Source of the DNA: Prevotella sp.
GTDB lineage: Bacteria; Bacteroidota; Bacteroidia; Bacteroidales; Bacteroidaceae
Direction of reading: 5' to 3'
DNA length: 34,307 nt
Assembly: GCA_017428925.1 (NCBI GenBank)
Contig: JAFRPY010000112.1
Span: 1-34,307 of the forward strand
Of the stretch, positions 20,834-28,535 are shown piece by piece. The notes beneath the pieces are model-generated. The model was not told the DNA's origin. It saw only the letters and a list, made by a program, of their open reading frames with translations, and did not search any database. The position numbers and the translations under genes were made by a program. How positions within the stretch are numbered: position 1 is the first letter of the stretch; each line of letters opens with the position of its first letter.

Positions 20834-21706
20834 TTACTTCGCCAATTGATGGAGATACTGCCCATAGGCATTCTTCTCCATCGGCTTGGCGATTTCGCGC
20901 AGCTGTTCCTTGGTAATCCACCCCTGCAGGAGGGCGATTTCTTCCAGACAGGCAATCTTCAGACCCTGGCGTTTCTCGATGACTTCGATGAACGTGCTGG
21001 CCTCGCTCAGACTGTCGTGGGTTCCGGTGTCGAGCCAGGCAAAGCCGCGCTGTAGCTTCTTCACTTTCAGTTCGCCACGCTTCAGATATTCCTGGTTGAC
21101 GGTTGTAATCTCGAGTTCGCCACGGGCACTGGGTTTGATGTTCTTTGCAATCTCAACAACGCTGTTGGGATAGAAATACAGACCGACGACGGCATAGTTG
21201 CTCTTCGGCTGCTTAGGCTTCTCCTCAATGCTCAGGCAATTGCCCTCGGCATCAATCTCGGCCACTCCATAACGTTCGGGGTCGTTCACATAATAACCGA
21301 AGACAGATGCCTTGCCATGCTGTTCGGCATCGACGACGCTCTCGCGCAGTAGTTCGGTGAAACCTACACCGTGGAAGATGTTATCGCCCAACACCAGACA
21401 GGCACAGTCGTCGCCGATGAACTCCTCGCCGATGATGAATGCCTGGGCCAGTCCATCGGGACTGGGCTGTTCTGCGTATTCGAAATGTACACCGAAGTCG
21501 CTGCCATCGCCAAGTAGACGACGGAAGCCCGGCAGGTCGTGGGGGGTGGAGATAATCAGTATCTCGCGGATGCCTGCCTGCATGAGAGCCGAGATGGGAT
21601 AGTAGATCATCGGCTTGTCGAAGATGGGAATCAGCTGTTTGCTGATACCTTTTGTAATGGGGTAGAGGCGCGTGCCTGAACCGCCTGCTAAAACAATTCC
21701 CTTCAT
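20834..21706 (-). CDS. rmlA: Glucose-1-phosphate thymidylyltransferase RmlA
   Basis: I start at ATG 21706 (290 residues), giving [21 protein letters not shown] longer in-frame form to 21796 would run across the promoter and add 30 unrelated residues. Motifs are GGSGTRLYP near 8-16, the catalytic-site [15 protein letters not shown] near 23-37, LGDNIFHG near 108-115, [18 protein letters not shown] near 161-178 and [10 protein letters not shown] near 223-232. Length and motifs fit RmlA (RfbA), which makes dTDP-glucose from dTTP and glucose-1-phosphate, the first step to dTDP-rhamnose and other dTDP-sugars. rmlB, rmlC and rmlD are not in this window. It is the first gene of the rmlA-wzc unit. Confidence 0.97.
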   Translation of the reverse strand: MKGIVLAGGSGTRLYPITKGISKQLIPIFDKPMIYYPISALMQAGIREILIISTPHDLPGFRRLLGDGSDFGVHFEYAEQPSPDGLAQAFIIGEEFIGDDCACLVLGDNIFHGVGFTELLRESVVDAEQHGKASVFGYYVNDPERYGVAEIDAEGNCLSIEEKPKQPKSNYAVVGLYFYPNSVVEIAKNIKPSARGELEITTVNQEYLKRGELKVKKLQRGFAWLDTGTHDSLSEASTFIEVIEKRQGLKIACLEEIALLQGWITKEQLREIAKPMEKNAYGQYLHQLAK

Positions 21707-21793
21707 TGTAATGGCAGTTGAAAAAAATGAAAATTGGTGCTTTTGACATGTTGCAAAGATGCCTGGCAACCAACGTTGTTTTATAAAACGGTG

Positions 21794-21824
21794 CAAAGTT
21801 ACGAAAAAAACATGGTTGCGGCAA
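21794..21824 (-). promoter_or_regulatory. Promoter of the rmlA-wzc unit
   Basis: On the minus strand TTG (21824-21822) is followed after 20 nt by TAACTTTG (21801-21794), an exact TAnnTTTG -7 element at the usual spacing. The leader to ATG 21706 would be about 80-85 nt. It is divergent from the next promoter. Confidence 0.75.
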
Positions 21825-21843
21825 GCGATTTTAGCTACTTTTT

Positions 21844-21874
21844 TTTGTTATTTGCTCAGATTGTTGTAATTTTG
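21844..21874 (+). promoter_or_regulatory. Promoter of the conserved gene at 21932
   Basis: TTTG at 21844-21847 and TAATTTTG at 21867-21874 are separated by 19 nt. The leader to ATG 21932 would be roughly 50 nt. Confidence 0.7.
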
Positions 21875-21931
21875 CATGCCGTTCAGTTGATTCTGAGGCA
21901 TAAAATACGTAAAATAATTTGTCAAAACATT

Positions 21932-22555
21932 ATGGGATTTTTATCAAAACTATTCGGAAAGAAACAAGATGAGAAGAAGGCCGGCGGCATTGAAGACTAT
22001 ATGATGCTCGTTAGAGTATACTTTCAATCGGCGATTGCTTCTCAATTGGGTATCAATAATTTAGCAATGCTCCCTGACCTTCGCATGTTTAAGGCTACGT
22101 TGAAGGTGCCTACACAGAATAATAAACTAGGTGTAGGGGAAAAAGCATTTTGTAAGAAGATGATGAAAGAAGTTTACAATGTAGACGACGGCTTCTTTAA
22201 GGAGATCGACCAGAGCGTTCGTAAAAACTGCAACAAATTGCAAGATGCCCAGACTTATCTCGTTCAGTTCCAGGGCTTTTCACAGGATTTGATGATGCTC
22301 ATGGGCAACCTCATGAAGTTCAAGTTGCGTCTGCCTTCATTCTTTAAGAGTGCCATCTACCAGATGACGGAAAAGACCGTAAATGACATCTTTAACAAAA
22401 ACGATTATAAAGATGCCGGCGTGATGAAGACGGTTGTTGCCATCCGCCAGTATGACAAACGCCTCGGCTTCTCGCAGAAATGGGTGACAGACTTTGTCTA
22501 TCAAGTGGTGATGTTGGCCAAGAAGGAACCCAAGAAGAAGGAAGAAAACGCTTAA
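21932..22555 (+). CDS. Conserved hypothetical protein, 207 aa
   Basis: I start at ATG 21932 (MGFLSKLFGKKQDEKK), downstream of a good promoter; an open frame back to 21734 crosses both promoters and is not used. The protein is mostly helical and basic, has no signal peptide or membrane segment, and ends in a Lys/Glu-rich tail (KKEPKKKEENA). Recognisable stretches are IEDYMMLVRVYFQS near 20-33 and LPSFFKSAIYQMTEKTVNDI near 130. I think it is conserved in Bacteroidales but know no function for it. It is followed by a separate promoter, so it is probably monocistronic. Confidence 0.8.
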   Translation: MGFLSKLFGKKQDEKKAGGIEDYMMLVRVYFQSAIASQLGINNLAMLPDLRMFKATLKVPTQNNKLGVGEKAFCKKMMKEVYNVDDGFFKEIDQSVRKNCNKLQDAQTYLVQFQGFSQDLMMLMGNLMKFKLRLPSFFKSAIYQMTEKTVNDIFNKNDYKDAGVMKTVVAIRQYDKRLGFSQKWVTDFVYQVVMLAKKEPKKKEENA

Positions 22556-22601
22556 AGAATTGCTTTAATGCAAGTCCATAAGTAAAAAAAGTTACAAATT
22601 A

Positions 22602-22633
22602 TTTGTGCAATTCAATAAAAACAATTAATTTTG
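22602..22633 (+). promoter_or_regulatory. Promoter of the coiled-coil/zapA/rny group
   Basis: TTTG (22602-22605) and TAATTTTG (22626-22633) are separated by 20 nt. ATG 22652 lies 18 nt downstream, a short leader. Confidence 0.75.
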
Positions 22634-22651
22634 TAACCAAATTGTAGACGT

Positions 22652-22945
22652 ATGGAAGCAAACGAGAAGACTTTAACGCTTTTCACTACCCGCATCAGAC
22701 AGCTGATTCTCCAGTTTAAAGACATGAAGAAGGAGAACGCTGACCTCTATGCGATGGTAGATGAGCGCGATGCTCGCATCAGCGAACTCGAGGCGAAACT
22801 CGCGCAGGCCCAGAACGACTACAATAGCCTGAAGATGGCCAGGATGATTGAAATTTCAGATGGCGACCTTGAAGGTGCCCAGAAACGATTGGCCAAGCTC
22901 ATCAAGGATGTGAACAAATGTATCACGCTATTGAGTGAAAAGTAA
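22652..22945 (+). CDS. Small coiled-coil protein upstream of zapA
   Basis: The 97-residue, highly charged protein has regular heptads of hydrophobic residues through about 5-60 (RIRQLILQFKDMKKENADLY, then ARISELEAKLAQAQ). This predicts a two-stranded coiled coil, followed by a second helix LEGAQKRLAKLIKDVNKCITLL. Size and position directly before zapA suggest a ZapB-like cell-division partner, but no diagnostic residues prove this. The gene ends 12 nt before zapA, so they are co-transcribed. Confidence 0.8.
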   Translation: MEANEKTLTLFTTRIRQLILQFKDMKKENADLYAMVDERDARISELEAKLAQAQNDYNSLKMARMIEISDGDLEGAQKRLAKLIKDVNKCITLLSEK

Positions 22946-22957
22946 AACAGAGCGACG

Positions 22958-23284
22958 ATGGCTGAAGAAAACGACAAGCAGAAAACGACCAGGCAAGACG
23001 ACAGCAAATTGAATATAACGTTGCACTTGTATGATACCGACATGGCGGTGAAGGTTTACCGCGATGAGGAAGAGTATTATCGCAATGCAGCCAAGCTAAT
23101 TTCGGATGTGATGAACACCTATGCTAGCCTCCTCAGGGGCAAGCGTAGTGAGAAGCAGATCCTCTATGCTGCCATGCTCGACATTGCGCTTCGCTACCAG
23201 AAGGAGGCTAAGCGCAATGACACAGCGCCTATCAGCGATATTCTCGGGAAGTTGACTTCAGAAATCGAAGAAGCTCTGAAGTGA
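22958..23284 (+). CDS. zapA: Cell division protein ZapA
   Basis: The 108-residue protein has a short acidic lead, then the ZapA N-terminal beta domain [20 protein letters not shown] near 17-36. A long helix with [18 protein letters not shown] (40-57) and [15 protein letters not shown] (69-83) follows. ZapA binds FtsZ and bundles its filaments at the division site. The length matches the family. It is placed 12 nt after the coiled-coil gene and 28 nt before rny, an order typical of Bacteroidetes. Confidence 0.9.
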   Translation: MAEENDKQKTTRQDDSKLNITLHLYDTDMAVKVYRDEEEYYRNAAKLISDVMNTYASLLRGKRSEKQILYAAMLDIALRYQKEAKRNDTAPISDILGKLTSEIEEALK

Positions 23285-23312
23285 GAATATTTTTAACAAC
23301 TATAAATTTAGA

Positions 23313-24848
23313 ATGATTGTACTATTGATTACAGCCGCGGTAGCCCTCGTCTTAGGGGGACTCATCGGCTATGCTCTTTTCCGTTATGTCATCAAGGGAA
23401 AGTATAATGAAATGATTGCAGCCGCCGACAAAGAGGCTGAAGTGATTAAAGAGAAGAAACTGCTGGAAGTGAAGGAGAAATTCCTGAACAAGAAGAGCGA
23501 ACTCGAGAAAGAGGTTCAGCAGCGCAATCAGCGCATCCAGCAGAGTGAGAACAAACTGAAGCAGCGTGAGATTTCGCTCAACCAGCGTCAGGAAGAGCTG
23601 GGTCGCCGCCGTCAGGAGGTGGAGCAGGGTCAGCAGCGCATCGATAATGAGAAGAAACTGCTGGCTATCAAGCAGGAGGAACTGGAGAAGATGCAGAGCC
23701 AGGAGCGTGCCAAGCTTGAGGAACTCTCAGGCTTGAGCGCTGAGGAAGCCAAGAGCCGTCTGGTGGAAAGCCTGAAGGACGAGGCTCGTACTGATGCTGC
23801 CAGCTATATCAACGAGATCATCGATGAGGCCAAGCTCAATGCTAACGCTCAAGCTAAGAAGATTGTCATCCAGACCATCCAGCGTGTGGCTACGGAGACT
23901 GCCATCGAGAACAGCGTGTCAGTGTTCCATATAGATAACGATGACATCAAAGGCCGCGTCATTGGCCGTGAGGGTCGTAACATACGCGCTTTGGAGGCAG
24001 CCTGCGGAGTGGAAATCGTCGTCGACGACACCCCCGAGGCTATCGTCATCTCGGCCTTTGACCCCGTGCGTCGCGAGGTGTGCCGTCTGGCCTTGCACCA
24101 GCTGGTCAGTGACGGTCGCATCCATCCCGCACGAATCGAGGAGGTTGTTGCCAAGGTGAAGAAGCAGCTCGATAACGAGATTGTGGAGACAGGTAAGCGC
24201 ACGGCTATCGACTTGGGTATTCATGGCCTGCATCCCGAATTGATTCGCATCGTGGGTAAGATGAAGTATCGTTCCAGCTACGGACAGAACCTGTTGCAGC
24301 ACGCTCGCGAGACTGCGAACCTGTGTGCTGTGATGGCTGCTGAGCTCGGACTGAACCCGAAGAAGGCCAAGCGTGCCGGACTGTTGCACGATATAGGTAA
24401 GGTGCCTGATGAGGATACAGAAGATCCGCATGCCATCTATGGCGCCAAGATTGCCGAGAAGTATAAGGAGAAACCCGACATCTGCAACGCCATCGGTGCT
24501 CACCACGACGAGATGGAGATGCAGACGCTGCTGGCTCCGATTGTGCAGGTGTGCGATGCCATCAGCGGTGCCCGTCCCGGTGCCCGTCGTGAGATTGTGG
24601 AGGCCTACATCAAGCGTCTGAACGACCTCGAGGCCATTGCCATGAGCTATCCAGGCGTCACGAAGACCTACGCCATCCAGGCTGGTCGCGAACTGCGCGT
24701 CATCGTCGGTGCCGACAAGATGAGCGATGCCGAGACGGAGGCCCTGAGCGGCGAGATTGCCACGAAGATTCAGAACGAGATGACGTATCCCGGACAAGTG
24801 AAGATCACCGTGATTCGTGAGACGCGCTCGGTAGCTTATGCCAAGTAA
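23313..24848 (+). CDS. rny: Ribonuclease Y
   Basis: The 511-residue protein has an N-terminal membrane anchor (residues 2-27), a long charged coiled coil (about 30-185), a KH RNA-binding domain with [15 protein letters not shown] near 213-227, and an HD domain with LLHDIGK near 357-363. A GAHHDEME segment follows near 396. This is the complete RNase Y architecture and length. The enzyme is a membrane-tethered endoribonuclease that starts mRNA turnover. It is the last gene of the zapA group and is followed by a strong inverted repeat. Confidence 0.97.
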   Translation: MIVLLITAAVALVLGGLIGYALFRYVIKGKYNEMIAAADKEAEVIKEKKLLEVKEKFLNKKSELEKEVQQRNQRIQQSENKLKQREISLNQRQEELGRRRQEVEQGQQRIDNEKKLLAIKQEELEKMQSQERAKLEELSGLSAEEAKSRLVESLKDEARTDAASYINEIIDEAKLNANAQAKKIVIQTIQRVATETAIENSVSVFHIDNDDIKGRVIGREGRNIRALEAACGVEIVVDDTPEAIVISAFDPVRREVCRLALHQLVSDGRIHPARIEEVVAKVKKQLDNEIVETGKRTAIDLGIHGLHPELIRIVGKMKYRSSYGQNLLQHARETANLCAVMAAELGLNPKKAKRAGLLHDIGKVPDEDTEDPHAIYGAKIAEKYKEKPDICNAIGAHHDEMEMQTLLAPIVQVCDAISGARPGARREIVEAYIKRLNDLEAIAMSYPGVTKTYAIQAGRELRVIVGADKMSDAETEALSGEIATKIQNEMTYPGQVKITVIRETRSVAYAK

Positions 24849-24887
24849 GCCAAGCTGAAGGCTTTGGCTTTAGGACTTAAAGAGCTT

Positions 24888-24984
24888 AAAGGGAAGAAAA
24901 GGGGAGAAAAGGGACAAATGCTTTACTGAAAGTATATTCTGACAGCAAAAGCTATTGTCCCTTTTCTCCCCTTTTCTTCCCTTT
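24888..24984. terminator. Perfect 30-nt inverted repeat between convergent genes
   Basis: The left arm 24888-24917 (AAAGGGAAGAAAAGGGGAGA onward to GGGACAA) pairs perfectly with 24955-24984 around a 37-nt spacer. One strand is all purine apart from one C near its inner end. Lying between rny (+) and the Rid-like gene (-), it may terminate both. A related purine-rich tract occurs at 17740-17781, so it is also a dispersed repeat. Confidence 0.75.
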
Positions 24985-25006
24985 ATACTCTTTTCTCCCC
25001 TTTTAA

Positions 25007-26146
25007 TTAATACTCTGGGAAGTCGGTCTTTTGTGCCTTGATGGCCATGGTTTCCATTTCGATAAGCCAGCCAGGACGGCACACCTTCGCATTCACAATT
25101 ACCCAAGGTTTGTCGGGGAAGCGCTTCTCAAACAGCCGGCGTACGACCTCGTAATCAGCTGGGTCACGCAGGTAGACAATCATCTGAGCTGCATCGTCGT
25201 AGGTGCAGCCAGCCTCTTTCAGCAAAGTCTCTATGTTCTCCCACATGCGGTAGCACTGGGCTACGACGTCACCGTGGTGCATGATCTCACCCTTGTTGTT
25301 GATGCTGGCGGTGCCGGAAACGTAGACGTGGCGGCGGTCGCCGTAGTCGATATACGTTCCGCGCTCAAACGACACACCATAGTCGCTCGTGCGATTGAGG
25401 TGGGTAGGGGCATAGAGGTAGTGAATCTGCTCTTTCTGGATTCCGGCGATGGCATAGGCATCCATCTGCGAAAGCACCTGTGCGTCGGCCTGGCGTCCAC
25501 CGATGCCTGTGCTGGCAATGAAATGCGTGCGGTCGGTGAGGTTTTGCGTGATGAACACCTCGTTGCGTGCCTTCACAACACCATTGTAGTTCAGGTCTAC
25601 ATCGTTCACGAAGAACCACGTGCGGATGCAGTTGTCCGCCAGCGAACAACCTTCGCCGATGAGTTGCATCACGTAGTCGTTCAGCAGGATGCGCGTTTGG
25701 CGCTCAGAGTCCTTCGCGTAGTTGCTGGCCGAGGCGAGCCAGAGGTGGCGGAAGTTGCCATGACTGGCCTCATAGAGTCCACTTGAGAGCGCTCTCGTCT
25801 TCATGCCGGTGGCGAGATAAGCCCACAAGGCAATCTTCGTGCCGTTGAGCGGTGCCTGTTGGATGATGCTCATCGCTCCCTCGGGAGCCTCCATCTCGTA
25901 GTTCATCAGCTCGTCGGCCTGATTGCTGGCATCGCTCAGGAAGAACCGTTTGAAGACCACGCTTGCGCCTGCCATTGCATCTTTCTTTACTTGTGCAAAG
26001 GCATCGAGGAGTGTTTCCAGTTGTTGTTTGTAGGTGAGCAGCGGATTGGTGAGGCTGATCACCACTTGATACTCTGTCACTTCCGTTCCATTGTCGAAGC
26101 AATAGATTTTAGCGACAGCATGTTCAAAAGTAATACAATTATTCAT
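25007..26146 (-). CDS. Rid/YjgF-fold protein, two-domain (chorismatase-like size)
   Basis: The 379-residue protein has a C-terminal YjgF/Rid-type domain (about 255-375): HVYVSGTASINNKGEIMHHG, then AQCYRMWENIETLLKEAG, MIVYLRDPADYEVVRRLFEK, and the end VCRPGWLIEMETMAI. The N-terminal half (about 20-240) looks like a degenerate second copy, with FFVNDV and SERQTRILLNDYVMQLIGEG. RidA uses an arginine about 12 residues before the final EIEAI segment to bind imines; at that place this protein has Ile/Val, so simple RidA activity is doubtful. The two-domain size resembles chorismatases (FkbO/Hyg5 type). No operon partner adjoins. The fold call is firm, the reaction unknown. Confidence 0.75.
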   Translation of the reverse strand: MNNCITFEHAVAKIYCFDNGTEVTEYQVVISLTNPLLTYKQQLETLLDAFAQVKKDAMAGASVVFKRFFLSDASNQADELMNYEMEAPEGAMSIIQQAPLNGTKIALWAYLATGMKTRALSSGLYEASHGNFRHLWLASASNYAKDSERQTRILLNDYVMQLIGEGCSLADNCIRTWFFVNDVDLNYNGVVKARNEVFITQNLTDRTHFIASTGIGGRQADAQVLSQMDAYAIAGIQKEQIHYLYAPTHLNRTSDYGVSFERGTYIDYGDRRHVYVSGTASINNKGEIMHHGDVVAQCYRMWENIETLLKEAGCTYDDAAQMIVYLRDPADYEVVRRLFEKRFPDKPWVIVNAKVCRPGWLIEMETMAIKAQKTDFPEY

Positions 26147-26165
26147 TTAAGTTTCTATTTGCCTG

Positions 26166-26173
26166 CAAAGATA
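26166..26173 (-). promoter_or_regulatory. -7 promoter element of the Rid-like gene
   Basis: On the minus strand TATCTTTG (26173-26166) matches TAnnTTTG, 19 nt before the ATG at 26146. The -33 region is A/T-rich without a clear TTTG. Confidence 0.55.
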
Positions 26174-26251
26174 CAATTTTCTTCTCATTAAAAAAAATAA
26201 CAACAAAACTTTCTTATCTCATCCTGTTGTTTTTCTTTCATACAAACCTTT

Positions 26252-28501
26252 TCAGACGTAGCTGTGCATGCCACCGAGGAAGTAGTTGACACCGAAATAG
26301 GTCATGAGGATGGTGAGGAAAGCAAGCACCATGTAGACGTGGTAGACCATGGGGCGACGGAAGACAGGCAGCGACTGTGTGTGGACGACGACGGCATAGA
26401 CCATGAAGGTGATGAGCGCCCATGTCTCCTTTGGGTCCCAACTCCAGTAGTTTCCCCACGACACATTGGCCCAGATAGCTCCGATGAAGATGCCGAGTCC
26501 CATCGTGGTAAGGGCAGGGTAGAGGAAGATGCGTGAGAGCACTGCCAGTGACTCCATCTGCGTGGCGATGGAGGTTTTCTCTCGGTGACCTCTTAGCTTG
26601 CTGATTCCTTTGAGCAGGAGTGCTACGATGCCGCAGATGAAGGTAAGGCTGACAAGGGCGTATGACATCATGATAATGCTGACGTGGAGCGATAGTAGCG
26701 GCGAGTTCAGGACGGGCATCATGTGGGTAATCTGCGGGTCCATCTGCGAAATGTGGCTGACCAATAGGAAGAAGCCAGAAAGTAGAAATCCGAAGGTGAG
26801 AAGGAGGGAGCTTAGAGTGGAGAGTGGAGAGTATAGAGTGGAGAGGAGGGTGATGGCCATGACGAACCAGGCGGTGATGAGCATGGTCTCATAGCCGTTG
26901 GACATAGGGATGGTACCCTTCGCTATCCAGCGCAAGGCAATGCAAAAGGTGAGGGCGAGGAAAGAAATGAGAAGCAGAATGTTGCCTGTTGTCTCCCATT
27001 TCTTAGAAGATTTCTTCTGGCGTGTCATCATCCAGATACAGCAGAATAATGCAAGAAATCCCAAGGTGAGATTGAACATGAAGAGGATGGTGGCAAAGGG
27101 GATGTGGTTGTAGAGATGTTCAGCTTTGTCCTTGGTAGCCGTGGGCAGCGAGGCTGCTCCGTGTTTCTGCTGATAGTCGCTGATGGTCTTGACAATCTGT
27201 CCGAAATGAGCATAGTTGCCACTGAGTGCATCCTGATAGAGGTTGTTGAAGACGGTTGTGATGTAGGTTGAGTCGGCAGGACTGATGCCGGCAGGCAATG
27301 CATCGGTGGGCGCTATCCACGAAGATGCGTTGGCGGGGAATAGTTTCAATGGCGTGCCACGACGCAGGTCCATAACCAGCGATAGCTTCTCGTCGATCTG
27401 GGCTGCCTGCTTGTGGAATCCGTCCTGCTGGCCGTTGTAGTATTCCTTCAAATATGGGCCGATGATGTAGCCCCCCATGGCTTCGTTGAAGAAGAAGTCG
27501 ACTGAACAATATGTCGGCAGATCGAGTTGGCTCTTCAGGTCGCCACGTTTGACTTTCACAATGGGTTCCTTGCTCCACTCGTCGCCCCAGAAGATGAATC
27601 CCAGCAGCACCTGTGTAGCACTGTATGAGCCGTAATGACGCTTACCATAGAGTTTCTTGGTGAAGTCGAGGGCATAGGTTTCTACGGGACAGATGCGATC
27701 GTTATAAAGAATGTGCAATCGAGCGAAGGCATCGGCCTGCTCACGGGGCAGGGTGGGCGCCGCTGCGCGGCAAGTGAAAAGTGAACAATGAAAAATGAGA
27801 ATAAGGAGGGCGGCACGCTGCAGGAGGGGTGAGCGCAGCAGGCGGCGGAAGGTGCCGCGAGGATCGATGAGCATGTAGACGAGTGAGAAGAAGAGCAGGG
27901 CATAGCCAACGTAGGTGACGGGAATGCCCCAAGGGTCAGCATTCATGGCGAGCACGCTGCCACGTTGGTCTTCATCGTAGCTGCTCTGGTAGAGACGGTA
28001 GCCACGATGCGAGAAGATGTTGTTCATCGACACACGGGCCTCAGTCTGCTGCTGACCTTCGATGATGGTAAAGTGTGTTTCGTAGTCAGCAGCAGCCTGA
28101 GTGCCCTCGTGGTAGATGATGTTAAAGCTTTCGAGACGCAGTTGGAATGGCAAGTGAGCCACGCGCATGCCCGTCTCGGTTGCGGCTTCGTAGTATTCGT
28201 CGGTGGTCACACCCATTCGCAGGTGGATAACGCCTTGCTTCGATGTGAGATGGGTGAGTAACGCTCCGGCGAGAATTAGCACAAACGAAGCATGAAGAAG
28301 AAGAATTGGCCATCGACGCATGCGCCGCTTTACAATCCAGGCTACTCCGAATGCTGCCAATAGTGCCCACAGCAGCGAGAACCACCAGGCTCCATAGATG
28401 TGCTGAAGTGCAAAGTCTCGTCCGTAGCTGTGTTCTACGAATGTAGCCCCTCCGAGTACAATGACAATTAGAGCGTAGAGGGCAATGATAATCTTCTTCA
28501 T
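26252..28501 (-). CDS. ccsBA: Fused cytochrome c biogenesis protein CcsBA (ResB-ResC)
   Basis: I start at ATG 28501 (749 residues, MKKIIIALYALIVIVLGG). An upstream TTG (28522) is possible. The N-terminal half is CcsB/ResB-like: transmembrane helices near 1-90, then a large periplasmic domain. The C-terminal half is CcsA/ResC with the haem-handling motif WGNYWSWDPKETW near 690 and flanking histidines (LHVSIIMM, VVVHTQSL). System II moves haem out and attaches it to CxxCH motifs. The upstream di-heme oxidoreductase gene, 34 nt away, is its likely client. Heptad-repeat tracts lie in two places within the gene: 27772-27806 (LILIFHCSLFT) and 26807-26848 (LSTLYSPLSTLSSLL). Both fall in hydrophobic segments and keep the frame. 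Confidence 0.9.
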   Translation of the reverse strand: MKKIIIALYALIVIVLGGATFVEHSYGRDFALQHIYGAWWFSLLWALLAAFGVAWIVKRRMRRWPILLLHASFVLILAGALLTHLTSKQGVIHLRMGVTTDEYYEAATETGMRVAHLPFQLRLESFNIIYHEGTQAAADYETHFTIIEGQQQTEARVSMNNIFSHRGYRLYQSSYDEDQRGSVLAMNADPWGIPVTYVGYALLFFSLVYMLIDPRGTFRRLLRSPLLQRAALLILIFHCSLFTCRAAAPTLPREQADAFARLHILYNDRICPVETYALDFTKKLYGKRHYGSYSATQVLLGFIFWGDEWSKEPIVKVKRGDLKSQLDLPTYCSVDFFFNEAMGGYIIGPYLKEYYNGQQDGFHKQAAQIDEKLSLVMDLRRGTPLKLFPANASSWIAPTDALPAGISPADSTYITTVFNNLYQDALSGNYAHFGQIVKTISDYQQKHGAASLPTATKDKAEHLYNHIPFATILFMFNLTLGFLALFCCIWMMTRQKKSSKKWETTGNILLLISFLALTFCIALRWIAKGTIPMSNGYETMLITAWFVMAITLLSTLYSPLSTLSSLLLTFGFLLSGFFLLVSHISQMDPQITHMMPVLNSPLLSLHVSIIMMSYALVSLTFICGIVALLLKGISKLRGHREKTSIATQMESLAVLSRIFLYPALTTMGLGIFIGAIWANVSWGNYWSWDPKETWALITFMVYAVVVHTQSLPVFRRPMVYHVYMVLAFLTILMTYFGVNYFLGGMHSYV
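26807..26848. repeat. Coding heptad repeat in ccsBA (AGAGTGG x3 and variants)
   Basis: GGAGCTT, AGAGTGG, AGAGTGG, AGAGTAT, AGAGTGG and AGAGGAG run from 26807 to 26848. On the coding strand this gives the repeated peptide LSTLYSPLSTLSSL in a membrane segment. Confidence 0.75.
27772..27806. repeat. Coding heptad repeat in ccsBA (AAGTGAA x2, CAATGAA, AAATGAG)
   Basis: AAGTGAA, AAGTGAA, CAATGAA, AAATGAG and AATAAGG occupy 27772-27806. They encode FHCSLFT and neighbours on the minus strand, just after the third predicted membrane segment group. Confidence 0.7.
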
Positions 28502-28514
28502 GTTTCGCTTGTAT

Positions 28515-28532
28515 TTCCGCAATAATGCGGAA
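28515..28532. other. Small hairpin between the oxidoreductase and ccsBA
   Basis: TTCCGCA (28515-28521) pairs with TGCGGAA (28526-28532) around ATAA, in the 34-nt gap between the two genes. It is too weak for a terminator and may shape the ribosome-binding region. Confidence 0.5.
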
Positions 28533-28535
28533 TGC

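Noticed and set aside
23919-24797. 292-codon open frame on the minus strand
   Set aside because: It is antisense to the rny KH and HD domains, with no recognisable domain.
25031-25786. 251-codon open frame on the plus strand
   Set aside because: It is antisense to the Rid-like gene, which has the conserved family segments.
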